A stretch of 64,000 nucleotides of DNA, from NCBI GenBank assembly GCA_037903475.1, contig JBAJFG010000342.1, positions 62,001-126,000 of the forward strand, given 5' to 3'. Positions within the stretch are counted from its first letter, which is position 1, and each line of letters opens with the position of its first letter. The position numbers were made by a program, and so were the translations under genes. The stretch comes from Ancylostoma caninum (Eukaryota; Nematoda; Chromadorea; Rhabditida; Ancylostomatidae). Below, in pieces: positions 47,601 through 58,116 of this stretch. The notes below the pieces were generated by a model. That model saw only the letters and a list, made by a program, of their open reading frames with translations, made no database searches and had not been told where the DNA came from.

Positions 47601-50600
47601 GTAGTACGAAATGCGTTCAATTCACAGGGTTTCGGGACACACACCCGACATCGGAGCACTCGCGCGAACACGGCCAGGCGTGTTCGCGACGACGTTTCCA
47701 GTTTCCCTGCAGGTAAGCCATCATAGTCTGTGTTCGTTTCACATTTATGATGTGCTGAGTCTGTACTTCACCACCCGCACCTCAGCTCGGAGTCGAGGAT
47801 TTCGGCTCTTGCTGCCTTTAAGTATGTACAGGGAACTCCAAGTGTACGCAGACAAGGGTTGGGACTGTGGCGCGGCTTTCTTGGGCAGAGATATGGGCGC
47901 TCTGCATGCTGAGCGCCTGCGTCTCTGCGCAAGAAAGCCGCGGTCCCGACCCTTGTCTTCGTACGTTTGGAGCTTCCTGTATATCCTTTGAGCCGCAAAA
48001 TAATGGCCATAAAGGGACCAAGCCATAGCAATGGCAATTTACGTAGTTGTTTGTTGTTTAAATTTTTGTCCCAGAATTTCTCCACTCTGTTTGCCAATCG
48101 GTGATGTAGTTTTATTTCCTTTCTCAAGTCTTTTTGCGTGTTTCTTTTCTTTCCATGGTTTATCGGCACACCTCATGGTTTAGCAAGTAAAATAAATAAA
48201 AAAGTAGGCTTGAAGACAAAAAAAACCATCCAAAACCATAACAGTGCAAAGTAAGGTTATCATGCTGGACCGAGTACCGGTAGTCCCTACAAATAAGCCT
48301 CTTTTTTTTGTTTCTGTTCACGAAGTTATAACCAAATTTGGACGTTTTTCACACGAAAACCAAATTTGGACGTTCTTCACACGAAAACCAATCTGCAGAC
48401 TGAATTTGTTTCAGAAAACCCTTATCTACGAACTCGATTACGCAGCAATCACGTACTTGACCATTTTATTTCCAAGGATTGTTGCTGCTGCCCCAAACAA
48501 CTTTGGAGAAAATCGCACAGCGCCACGACCACAGCAACCAGTGCCTACCATCACCTGGAGGTCAATACGCATGAAATAAGGTAATGTCTGTTAATAGTGA
48601 AGCCATTTGTTAACTGTTTGTTCTAACCACCTGTTCACTTGTGTTCAACTATGCGGGAGTCAAACAAAATTTCTCTCGTGATCTGTTAGGATGAGGGTTT
48701 CGAGAAAAAAAAACTTAACACAGTGTAAGAGGTGAACACTAACGTTGTAAAATTGGGCACAATAAAGAGGACTACTGAAAATGCAAAAATTGTGCCGAAT
48801 TAGTTAGAATTCTTTTGCACATTATTGATGCATTGTTGAGAGCTTGCCTTTCTAGGAATTGGGAAACTGGTCCGAAAGTGAACATGACAAAGGTGACCAA
48901 CACAGACTAAGAAAAATCGAGATTATTATGCGGTCCCTGTTGAAAAGTGCTGGAACAAAAGCCTTAGCCAGATTGAAGCAGCATTCATCCAGACCTATCC
49001 GGAGGCCCGTGGTGAAGTCCATATATTGTGAGCTCAACTAACTCTAAATAGATACAGTGAACTGCGCTCGTCGCACCGTAGTACGCTGGTCTTGCGAATC
49101 AAGCTAGGGCGAGGAACCAAGAGATTCAGAACGAACGGCGTTCGGAGTCGTTCACAGAACCCCATCGTGGAGGGTGACGGTGGTTCAGTGGTTTCCGGCT
49201 ATTCGAGCACAGTGCGCTGCGGTGTGATGCTTATGGTGCAGCCGCATGTGCTTGTAATTCCTGATTGTGGACATGAGTCAGGAATGGTTTCCTGTGATTT
49301 GTTAATAAGCTTGCAATGTAACCAGTAAAGGAGAGCATGAGGACATAAATAATTTTGAGAAAACTCTGACAAAGTTGTTCTGGAATTAGCGGGTAACAGA
49401 TCGGTAATCTAGCTCACCTCATAGATCTTTCCCTGAAATAGCGCTCAGCAAGCGAATTGGATATGCGGTGACTGATATTGGATTTCAATGTGAGCCCGTG
49501 TTAAGTTAGGTCTTCTGTGTGCAGCGTCGATGTGTTTGAGAGAAATGGACATATCAGTGCACGTTCACAGCACTTATTGAAAGTGGAACAAGACGAGGAC
49601 GATTGAAAGAAAAAGAATGGCTTGGTTCACTCGGAATTATTGCATAAAAAGTGCATACACTTCTACTCGCTAGCAGTTTTGCTTATTCGCAAGGAAACTA
49701 CGGGAACTCGAGGCACATAATTGTCTTCTACAATGCAAAACTGCTTACTATGCGAGGTTTCTCATAGGCCATCATGCAAAACAGTGTTCAATATAAGAAT
49801 ACTGGGTGTTCCGAAATTACGGAGACACGCTAAAACGTTCATAACTAACGATAGAAAACGAGTTGGCAATTTTGTTTCCAATACGGGATTTTTTCACACT
49901 ACAACGTATAAAATCTACCATCGCATCTCAAGAATTCTCCTACCTTCGGCAAGGAAACACATGAAAACTCGAACTATTCACCTGCTGCGGTGCGGAAGTC
50001 TAGTCTTCCTGATAATCCCACCCTTCTGAAAGCGTTTGCTTCAACGATTAAACAAATTTATGAGGGTAAATTCAGTTTCGTCATTGAATGGATATCGTAG
50101 CGAGCAATCTGCTCAAATGAATACTGAAAATAGGATTTATAAGGAGGCGGACATGACTTCCTGTGCAAAAATAGGGCAAAACGGTTGTTAGGACTGTTTC
50201 CGGTTCTTTTTTCAGTGTTTAGATAGGGTAGTGGAACGTTTTAGGCTTACAAACCCCAATCTTAAAGTCCTGAGGAGTGTTTTCCCCACTGTGCAGTTGG
50301 TGTTGTTGATTCGTTTTGATGAACATTCTCGAACCGTTACTAATTTCGGCGTATCCTCTAGCAGGTGGTCTATCACAAGCATTTTATTGTTTTTCTATTT
50401 CTACACCTTGTACTCTTCTCTTGCTGACCCTTTTGGAAAATCCTTGGTATGTGCGCCTAGACTACACGAAAGATGTAAATAGGTGGTAGGATAAAGCTTG
50501 ACTGATGGCCTAGCCGTCCCTGAAATCAATAGTGTTAGGTATTGTTTTAGAGGAAGCTGTACAATTTATCAGATGGACATCAAAAGATAGGGTGCAAAAC

Positions 50601-51068
50601 GCCAAAACTCGAAATAAGTTCAAAAACTAGTATCGTGCCCTTGTTTCCGTAATTTTGGACGCCTCTGCACTTCTATAGATTTCTGGGCTATGATTCATGA
50701 ATGCATGACTGGGTGGAATCAGGCTAGCGAACCAGCCTTTGTGTCCTGAGTTTCTTATCTTCTAGTAATGTATAGGATAACTATCGTGCTAACCACATTT
50801 TTTAAGTAAATAGTTATTAATTAATTAGTGGGTAAGAGGTCGGTAATCTAGCTCACCTCATAGATCTTTCCCTGAAATAGCGCTCAGCAAGCGAAATGGA
50901 TATGCGGGCGATCATGGATCCCGAAATGAAAACACCCACCCTTGCTTGCTCGTCCCACTTGTGCAGCTGGAGGCAGAAAGCCTTTGCGGCTGGACTTGGA
51001 GCAGAGTCGCATGGACCTTCATCTGCATGCGCCACAAGGACGAGTGCGAGAAGTCCCAGCAGGATCAT
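37513..51068 (-). CDS. Secreted tyrosinase with four C-terminal ShKT domains
   Basis: Exons, 5' to 3': 51068-50940, 45531-45393, 45339-45276, 45205-45136, 44528-44422, 41014-40910, 40856-40781, 40714-40592, 40506-40336, 40286-40186, 40076-39984, 39623-39485, 39402-39331, 38656-38521, 38380-38234, 38169-37990, 37913-37513. All phases agree, giving 750 residues. A signal peptide ([15 protein letters not shown]) is followed by CuA histidines H145/H147, H155, H164 ([14 protein letters not shown]) and CuB H286, H290, H312/H313 ([31 protein letters not shown]). The type-3 copper site is therefore intact; the family oxidises phenols to o-quinones, in nematodes linked to cuticle or eggshell hardening. 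A cysteine-rich stretch (393-439) and Pro-rich linker precede the four ShKT modules. Architecture resembles C. elegans tyr-3. The exon 15 donor (38234 or 38246) is uncertain. Confidence 0.95.
38709..38968. mobile_element. GC-rich foldback element in tyrosinase intron 13
   Basis: The ends GCAGCTATAGTCCTCGAGGA and the complement of CTCCTCGAAGAGTATACGG are inverted copies, with TAGCACC.TGCGTCGC next to both. The interior shares GGCGGCCGCC and CGATTGTGAG.GGTCGCCAAC with the 33.6 kb element. It represents the form without the inner palindrome. Confidence 0.85.
39071..39262. mobile_element. Foldback element in tyrosinase intron 13
   Basis: CATCGTGAGGGGAAAAGG...GAGTCTGATTGGCTCATT on the left is mirrored by AATGCGCCAATCAGAGCC...TTTTTCCCTCACGATG on the right. 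About 190 bases, non-coding. Confidence 0.75.
40336..40506 (-). CDS. Tyrosinase exon 9: CuB copper site
   Basis: It encodes [38 protein letters not shown] and [20 protein letters not shown]286, H290 and H312/H313 are the CuB ligands. The downstream intron is only 49 bases and the next exon continues [18 protein letters not shown], a usual post-CuB segment. Confidence 0.96.
41015..44421 (-). other. Tyrosinase intron 5 (3.4 kb)
   Basis: Apart from the MITE at 44041 and satellite-like words near 41650-41710 and 42530-42560, I see no feature. A 166-codon + frame at 43292-43792 lies here; it shows no family motif and is treated as chance. Confidence 0.6.
44041..44217. mobile_element. Tc1/mariner-type MITE with TA target duplication
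   Basis: The ends are inverted copies of CAGTCCTTGTC..AAAGATAGAC, flanked on both sides by TA (44039-44040, 44218-44219). It is 177 bases with no coding capacity, inside the 3.4 kb tyrosinase intron 5. The CAGT start and TA duplication fit the Tc1/mariner superfamily. Confidence 0.87.
44422..44528 (-). CDS. Tyrosinase exon 5: CuA copper site
   Basis: It encodes [19 protein letters not shown] and [16 protein letters not shown]. The acceptor is GCTTTCAG and the donor GTAAGC. Two histidines nine positions apart (H155, H164) and one about ten before them are the CuA ligands. It is isolated by a 607-base intron upstream and a 3.4 kb intron downstream. Confidence 0.95.
46848..47250. mobile_element. 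Foldback element in tyrosinase intron 1
   Basis: TTGATCCGCCATGTCCTGCC...GTGACGCGTGGCGTCCT on the left mirrors AGGACGCCACGCGTCATGG...GCAGGACACGGCTGATCGAA on the right, with arms of about 55 bases. The interior is GC-rich with CCGGTGCC words and several overlapping open frames that are not genes. Confidence 0.75.
47396..47821. mobile_element. TTAA-type palindromic element D
   Basis: It starts TTAAAGGCAGCAAGAGCCGA and ends in the complement TCGGCTCTTGCTGCCTTTAA, flanked by TTAA. The internal arms match element C at 32326 (CAGACTCAGCACATCA, TTACCTGC, GAACACGCCTGGCC). 426 bases, without the 109-base duplication seen in C. Confidence 0.88.
47823..47983. mobile_element. Nearly loopless foldback element next to element D
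   Basis: TGTACAGGGAACTCCAAGTG...AAGGGTTGGGACTGTGG on the left mirrors the right half ...CCGCGGTCCCGACCCTTGTC and GGAGCTTCCTGTATA. The arms are about 78 bases and the fold point is near GCATGC. It begins one or two bases after the TTAA of element D. Confidence 0.85.
49384..49468 (-). repeat. Copy 1 of the 85-bp duplication with the same candidate microexon
   Basis: Acceptor, 15-base core (49418-49432) and donor are identical to the copy 1.4 kb upstream in the gene. Both lie in tyrosinase intron 1. The differences between copies fall outside the splice core. Confidence 0.7.
50689..50800. repeat. Decayed copy of the 150-bp hAT-like foldback family
   Basis: GATTCATGAATGCATGA, GGCTAGCGAACCAGC, TTTCTTATCTTCTAGTAATGTA and GATAACTATCGTGCTAACC follow the order of the 15871 and 26614 copies, but are diverged. 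Confidence 0.45.
50823..50907 (-). repeat. Copy 2 of an 85-bp duplication containing a candidate 15-base microexon
   Basis: On the minus strand the segment contains GCTATTTCAG|GGAAAGATCTATGAG|GTGAGC: a perfect acceptor, 15 bases (50857-50871) and a perfect donor. The 15 bases are phase 0 and would add GKIYE between tyrosinase exons 1 and 2. The intron from exon 1 would be 68 bases, a normal size here. The same segment recurs at 49384-49468 with only a few differences. Confidence 0.7.
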
Positions 51069-51081
51069 CTCCTCTCTGAAA
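51069..51081 (-). promoter_or_regulatory. Splice acceptor just upstream of the tyrosinase ATG, probable spliced-leader site
   Basis: The minus strand reads TTTCAG|AGAGGAG then ATG, leaving a 7-base leader. No upstream exon with a matching donor was recognised, so trans-splicing of a spliced leader is the simplest reading; it also supports the chosen start. Confidence 0.6.
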
Positions 51082-53227
51082 TCATCATTTAAATTTCATC
51101 CTAAGGACAAGTCACAGCCGGTGTTGAATAAATTAGCGGAATGACTTAATGTTACACAGGTAGATTTACACGAACAAATCCTCAACATCGCAGAGAAGAC
51201 TATCGCTATCACTGGGAAAGAGGGCCCCGATGGTCGTACTGAAGCGGTAAAAGAATCTGCGGTTAATGATTAGCTTCCTTTGTAATTTCCGCGGCGCTGT
51301 CGAAATGTTCGCCAACCTGTTCATCGAGAGTAAAAACCTTGACAATGTGATCGAATCACCGCCAAACCCCTGGCTGTGCGAGATGTTCATCTGTTTCAAA
51401 GTAAAACAACCGAACGCTCAACACGGTACTGAATGTTCGTTGAACGATGGGGCAGGTTCGAAATCGGTTGCGAGTTGACCTGTATACGTGCTTCTGTAAA
51501 TTTCTTTTTCTCGAAGAAAACATCAGAGACATTACAGTGGTATGTATTCGCTTGATGGGATTCCTTTCTGGGGCGAAGAAAATACTTTTGACAACATCAG
51601 AACAGAGCATTTACTTTTACGACTACTGAGAAGAGAAGAACAGATAGACACACATATGTATGTATATAAGGGCAAAATGGCTAGAACAGTAGTATTATGC
51701 ATGTTTCTCGGGTAGAAAATGAGAAAAGCAGAGCTTTCATTCACTTCTGTTTCTACTTTCTCTGGTTCAAACATTGTTTCCTTAAAAGGTCCAGTACGGT
51801 CTCACATCCGAAAATGTTTTCCGCGTCCTCGAATTTTCGAAAACCCTCGAATACTCGAATGTTCCAATTTTTGAGTAACTAAAAGTTCAAATAATTACAT
51901 ATTTGAATTTTATTCGATTCGGTCGAAACTATACTGTCCGAGTCTTTCTCCCCTCCCTGCTATGATTTCTTGTGAAAATGTTCAAGAAGCATTCATGATT
52001 TTCCCGAACAACTTGACTTCTTGAACGTGAATATCTGACATCAGCTATCGCTCTTAATCATTCAGTGGAGCAATGTTGTGTTGGAACCAAAAGCCCCTCC
52101 CCATGCACAGCGAAGGTGTGGAAGTTGTCGAGATTTTGCCTGCAAGTTCTCAATCACTTTTATCACATATGATGTTCGATTTCTGTACAGTGGCGGAACC
52201 AACGAGCGCCATTTTTATTCTTGAAGATTCATTGCCCATTTCATGGATGACTTCCACTGGATGACGTGCACGCAACGAACAGACAGCGTCAAAGGCCCGC
52301 CTTTACTACTTTTCGTTGCACATGGGTTTTTCTCAATACTATCTGCCAGGTTTTGTCGAAATTGACAGGAAAATGATTGAAGCCGACATAAACTTGATGG
52401 ACGTCTTGCTTGTACCAGAGAGGACTGGGAATTTTCGTCTTTCCTAGATTTATGCTCGTCTTGCATCTCAGAAAATTGGGATTCGATGTACTAGGTTATC
52501 TTATCTCTTTCCGAATTCAACATTTCCGAAAACCGGAAACATGTTGCAACAGTGCCGCTAGCGAAAACGAAATCAATTTTCTGACAAGGTGATTTGTATG
52601 AATAGTGAGAGTATTGAGCTGTCCATGATCAGTGTTTAATATAGAGTGTTTAGTCGAAGGTAAGCGAAAACGAAAATAGTCCAAAGTAAGAGAAAACGAA
52701 AATGAGAACACAACGCATCGAAGAGACATTCCTTGCTGATAAAGAAAAATTCTGGAACGGTGTTCTCTCACTGGGATGTAGAGGTCATGCACAGGGATGG
52801 AACTTCATGGAATTGCCCATGCATCGAAAATAATAGTGTGGCACAAAATCTATGGTAATAAATTACTTTGACATTAAATGAAAATGATTGTGTGCAGCTC
52901 ATAAATCATTAGTTCCCATTCTCCACCAAAAATCAAAACTTCTCAGCCCCATAAAGCAAAACTCTCAGGTAATTCGAAGTATGATGATGACAAGTGAAGT
53001 AGTAAGAGGCGTGGCCCTCCTTTTGGCCTGCGATCAGCTGTATCGTAGCTCGCTGATAAACCTGGAGACAGTGCGCCACAATCAGTGCCTTCAAATAGTT
53101 GAGTTAAACCTGCCTTGAAGGCAGTGTCCTGGCCCGTTTCGGTGTTGGAAACTTCGTCAGATTCCTGACCTCCTTGCCGCGCTGATTTCAGAAATGTACA
53201 TGAACAGTCACGAAAATAAATTTCTTT
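51076..53227. other. Upstream region of the tyrosinase gene, no gene recognised
   Basis: It presumably includes the tyrosinase promoter. I see no other gene. Bases 51820-51925 are TTCGAA-rich, and 52660-52705 hold a 22-base tandem duplication (AGCGAAAACGAAAATAG/AGAGAAAACGAAAATGA). Confidence 0.45.
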
Positions 53228-53406
53228 GTGTCGTGAATATTGTAGACAACCGTTTTCAATCTTTTATTGGCTAGCTTTCGGTGATTAACACCTTCGTCAG
53301 GCCAGGCTAGGCAAACAAGATGACAAACAGCACAGTAAGCAAGTCAGTAAACGAATCTAATCGCCAATAAAAGATTGAAAACAGGAGTTCACAATATTCA
53401 CGACAC
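53228..53406. mobile_element. Foldback element with GTGTCGTGAATATTGT ends
   Basis: The termini GTGTCGTGAATATTGT and CACAATATTCACGACAC are perfect complements; arms of about 44 bases continue through TTTTCAATCTTTTATTGGC. The interior contains CACCTTCGTCAGG. 179 bases, non-coding. Confidence 0.88.
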
Positions 53407-56400
53407 GAGGAAACTTATACTAAATGAGGCTCCGGGATAGCACCATCTTACCATATCTGAAGTCACGAAAATGACGAAAACGCTTTTTTGGTAGTGCCCA
53501 AAGTGCAGAGTTCGTGGACCAACTGGGTGGAGCGGTCCATATGAGCTGGCTGCTAGCCACAGCTGCAGCGTTCGCTGACACATCTTGGCGTGTTCGATCA
53601 ATAAAATCGACGGCTCCACATGTTAATCCGGAAAACGGGATTAGAGGTCATTTTGAGATGTTTCATGTACACCGCTGGAATCAGCATATTGAGGAGATCC
53701 AGAATTTTTCAATAAGCTGAAACACGAGAGCAAGGTGGGACACTGCCATTAAAAATTCTTAGCATGTTTTCACTAGCTAATTCTGGTCAATGAAGCTTCT
53801 AAAGTTCTTCATTTAAAAGCTATGCTGTGCATTCGCACACTGCACTAGAAAATCAACATACGCGGATCGTCAATCCTGATTACCATGAGGAGCATCGCTA
53901 TATCACTGACTAAGCGACGTTGATACGCGTCAACCGATGTCGGATCAACGTTTGGGTTAACATCTATCAACATATGTTAGTCGAGACGAAGTACAATCAG
54001 GAGTGATGTTTCCCTCATGCAGACGACGTTAAAATTTCTACTGTGGGGTACTCAATTTTTGAGGTTGTGATATTGTCATCCACTCCCGAAATAAACCACA
54101 TACAAAAACCTTGGTTCCAGAAATTCTATTCGTTCTATGCCATGCTAGATCTTCTTCTAATTCGACTACTGAAATCATATGTGGAGCTGAATTGCAGAAT
54201 GACCTTAGGTTGTTCTTTGCTCAGTGAGTGTGTTTACGGGCAGCAAAAAGGTGAGTCTTTTTTATTGGATATTTTAGATGAGAAGCCGGATACTTGCAGG
54301 AGTGTTCATGAAAGAAGGAAAATATTACGCAGACTCAGACAGCCTACAACAAGTACCAACAAATTTCCACTCGAGAAGCTTGACATTTACCCGAACTTCT
54401 AGCGAAAAAAGCACAGAACTAGCAAGTGCTACCTTTTTTTGTCATTATCTCCACCCTCTAGTGGATGGATTTCAGTGGGAACGTTTACAGCCAAATTCAC
54501 CAGTGAAAGAGTAATGATGATGCTTGATCATGGTGGAACACGATGACACATTCTATTTCGTCTGCATCTGCTCGTGTCTCAGCTCCCACCTCGTTCCCTC
54601 AAGTTATGAATACGAAAGGCCTCCTATGCTCTCCCGCAGAGAGTAGCACCCACAAAGATTGTCTGGGAGCGATATGTCTGGGAGTGGTACTCCTTGTGCG
54701 TGGAGATACGCTTACGGCTCCAGGCTTAGCTCCACAAAACAGCTCATTTCGATTTTTTGCTTGGCGAAAGATTTTTGAAGACCGCTGTTGCAGGGTCACT
54801 CGGCGATACATATGGAAACCTAGCCTTGCTTCATTTTAGTACAGAATGGCAATGGCTTCTCACATCTATTCTAGCGAATCTCTTGAAATTCGAAAAAAAA
54901 AAACAAAGAAAAAGGCGAAATTTTCCTATTTCTCTTACTTATAAGGTAAGGAAGAGAAGAACAATTGAAACAGTCGTTAATTTGATGTAGATTGACGTGA
55001 TATCCTATGGGACGGTGAAACAGTCACGGAAGAAGTAGTCTCGCTGAGCAGCCAATTCTTTGGATGGTACGTGCATCGGCATCGATTCTTTTATAAAGGG
55101 GAAATCGTCGAATAAACAAATGGGTGCTTCAGATTTCGCACTAACTCGTTTCATTACCTTTCGGAAGTGACAAACAGGTTAGTTTCATTTGAAAAGAAAG
55201 GGGCGAAAAGAAGCACGCGCGTTTTCACAAACCCATTGCTGTTGTTTTGCCTCGGCAAATTACAAGCTTACAAATACATATGTACATAGTACTCCGAGCT
55301 ATCGTCGCGAGATCCGAGCAATAATCCTAGCCGATTAGAGAATTCGCGCAGAAGGAAACAAAATGAAATGAAGTGGGGAAAATATGGAGAGAAGCGAAGA
55401 GCTCATATTTCATCGAGGTTTCAAGTGGCTAACTTGTTGTGAAGGTGTGACTTCGTAGTTATCCTCCCCAGTCATGAAGATAGATTATTTTCAGGATTCT
55501 TTCAATGCGGGTGACTGTCATGGGAGAGAATGAAGAAGTGAAGCATGACCTCTACGCACTGTGTAAAACCATTTTCCTTGTCGTTCTGGTTTTCGCCGCG
55601 AAAGGAACACTGAATGTCGAATGAGAACACAGCACAATTTTTGGACAGAAGCGCTTCTTCAACGAGTATGTTCCTCTGGATGGTCGTAGCGGAAGAAGTG
55701 CAATAAATAAAAGTCGCCTGTTCAATAGTGGACAATATAAATGATGTAGAGAGTTCCTGGTTAACGTTAAAAATCGCTGTAGAATGGTATAATAAGTAAA
55801 AGTAGCGAACATATTTAGCAAAATAGTCGAGGTTCGCCACGAAATAGATGAGGGTACATGTCATGGTGAGAAACGTTAGAACATCTGAATGGGAAGACGA
55901 GAATTTGACGAATCAATCTGTAATTCCACGGGTCACTGTAAAGTGTGGGGAATGAGAACGAGACGCTATACCGGTCGTCCTTGCCCAGCACTTGGTAATA
56001 GCAGTCTCAACAAATAATGCATTTATGTATGATCACCAGAACTGCTCCTCTTCGTCCATCCCTCCCTCTTTTTTTGCGATGGCACAACGATGATTAGTGT
56101 TGAGGAAGACCAGGGAAGAACCAATGCACGTCGCCTGAGTTCTAGGGAGAATTCATGAAACAGGAGAAAACAGGAGAGGTGAGATGGTGTATGAGTCAGA
56201 GTTGTGGAAACTGCATTCGCCCAAAACATCATCTCGAGGAATCTTTGAGACCAGCAACATAACTTAGTCATCTGAAAAGCAAGTCTGAAACCGCTCGTAA
56301 TGTATCTCACGAATTATGTATCATGGCACGTAATTTTGCAGCGCCAAAGGACTGCTCCGCAAATTTGCGGGACACGGCGCATTTACTAGTTATCTTAAAT

Positions 56401-56446
56401 GACTCCCACTGCTTCGAATTCTGCGCAAAGTTATGTATGTTAATAT
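53407..56446. other. No gene recognised
   Basis: Open frames up to 120 codons on both strands show no family motif and no coherent splice chain. Confidence 0.45.
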
Positions 56447-56515
56447 TAGGGTGGTACGAAAGTCTTCAGACGTTTGGCACTTTTTTCTGCTTCATTTTGT
56501 TATTGCTTCATTTTG
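56447..56515. repeat. Possible solo mariner terminus
   Basis: TTAGGGTGGTACGAAAGTC resembles the TTAGGTTGGTCCCAAAGTC end of the mariner fossil at 25905. No transposase follows; the TTAA-family fragment abuts it. Confidence 0.4.
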
Positions 56516-56807
56516 CGCGAAAGGCACTGCGGCGCGAGGTTTTGGCCGAGTCCCGCTATGAAACCCTGTGAATTGAATGCATTTCGTTTTCCCTTTGCGC
56601 CAAACCACGCACCGCAATGGCTTTTGCGCCGGGGAAAACTCGTCCGCGCGCGAACACGGCCAGGCGTGTTCGCGACGAATGTTCCATTTTCTCTGCAGGT
56701 AAGCCATCATTTTCTGTGTTCGTTTCACATTTATGATATGCTGAGTCTGTACTTCATCACCCACAGCTCAGCTCAGAGTCGAGGATTTCAGCTCCTGCTG
56801 CCTTTAA
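56516..56807. mobile_element. Half copy (F) of the TTAA-type palindromic family
   Basis: It matches the right half of element C from the fold point to the end: CGCCGGGGAAAACTCGTCCG, CGAACACGGCCAGGCGTG, TCTCTGCAGGTAAGCCATCA, then CTCCTGCTGCCTTTAA. The left half is missing. It shows the family is dispersed and can be truncated at the centre. Confidence 0.82.
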
Positions 56808-57577
56808 TGGCAAAAATTTGACTAGTCGTGATGGTTGGCATCCCGAAAGGAAATAGGTCTTTTTTCTAAGTTATGAGGCAGCCGATGAGTGACTGCATCA
56901 AGCAGAATCGCATAAGTAGCTTCTTTCGAGCATTACTGAAAGCTAGAGAGGCAGGTGCGACAACGCTGTTTTTCATGGACTCAATACTCCATCTCGCAGT
57001 GGCGAACCTCGAGCAAATTGTTTAAAAAAGAATCGGTCCTCAGCACTCTTGTACGAAGTCGCGTACATCAGTGCGAATAGTGTTTCCTAATCATCCCAAA
57101 TATAAATGAGGTGGGACACAAAATCTGGGCTAGTGTGGCCAATGATAACAAGCACGTCGCAGTGCTGCTTGCTTACACCTACAACCATTTCCACAAGAGA
57201 CTCCGAGACAGATTTTCTTCGACATTTTCGTGAGTATACCAAGCCACGTCATAGCTACAGGCATTTCCATACTTTTTTATTAAAGCTGAAATTTAGAATG
57301 AGGTGTGCGCTTTTGTGTTTATAAGGCCAATTACAACAAAGGCATCTAGAAACCGCCCGTCTTCATTCACATCAGGCCCTGGTCTGAGGAGTTCTTTCGT
57401 CACGACTGCCACTCATGACGATATAGAAAGAGGAGAAGTAGAAGAGTTAGTATCAGGGTCAAGCGTCCGATGGGAATTTCTCATGAGGGGGTCGTATGGG
57501 AGGGGGCTGGGAAGGGAGGGGATCGTATTGGAGAGGTGTGGATGGGGTGCGTAGAGGGGTGGCTTGACCATTGAATG

Positions 57578-57882
57578 TATATGGAGTCGTTTTGACAGTG
57601 CGTTGTCCGCGGTAACGGCCCCCCTGGCATTGGAGCACGCGTGCGGTTGGTCAAACAGTTGACCCACGATGGATCCGGCTTCTTTGACGGGTTTTATCGT
57701 CTGTTCCCTTCTTCATTTGTTCTAAGAGCTGAGAAAGAACAATATAAGGAGAAAGAAGCTACAAAACTCTTCAAAGATACTAGATGAATCATAGGTCAAC
57801 TTTTTGACCGACCGCGCTGCGTGCTCCAATGCCAGGGAGCCGCTGTCGCGGAAAAAGCACTGTGAAAACGACTCCACTATAA
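57578..57882. mobile_element. Foldback element with arms of about 85 bases
   Basis: The left arm includes TATGGAGTCGTTTTGACAGTG and CCTGGCATTGGAGCACGCG. The right arm carries their complements CGCTGCGTGCTCCAATGCCAGG and CACTGTGAAAACGACTCCACTATA. A spacer of about 130 bases lies between. Both ends lie in TATA-like bases. Confidence 0.87.
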
Positions 57883-57949
57883 ATTCATGATTGTTTTATG
57901 ACATGACAAATGGCATTCCGCCCAAGAATGATCACGTTATATCGAGTTG

Positions 57950-58116
57950 AAGCAGGACTGGTTGGCTGCGTATGAGAGAAATCGGCTTTAATGCACTCAC
58001 AGGTTCGATCCCCCGCGTCTTCAGTAGATTTTTGCACGGGTCGGAATCATTTCAGAATCAAATATGGAGTAAAGAGAGTGGAAAGGTTTAAAAAATAGAG
58101 TGTGAGTAGCGTGATC
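57950..58116 (+). repeat. tRNA-like SINE, forward copy
   Basis: AGGTTCGATCCCCCG matches a tRNA B box, preceded by GGACTGGTTGGCTGCGTATG in the A-box position. The body GCACGGGTCGGAATCATTTC and GAGAGTGGAAAGGTTTAAA matches the reverse copy at 58665-58852. Confidence 0.65.

Larger units (their letters stand above)
45532..50939 (-). other. Tyrosinase intron 1 (5.4 kb), transposon-rich
   Basis: It holds foldback elements at 46848, 47396 and 47823, a 28-base tandem duplication near 48331-48388, the duplicated microexon segments and a decayed small element near 50689-50800. An open stretch at about 45740-45815 has a donor-like end but no matching phase with exon 2. Confidence 0.7.

Noticed and set aside
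58001..58020. B-box match as a true tRNA gene
   Set aside because: No cloverleaf forms around it and a second diverged copy with the same non-tRNA body exists, so a SINE is the better reading.
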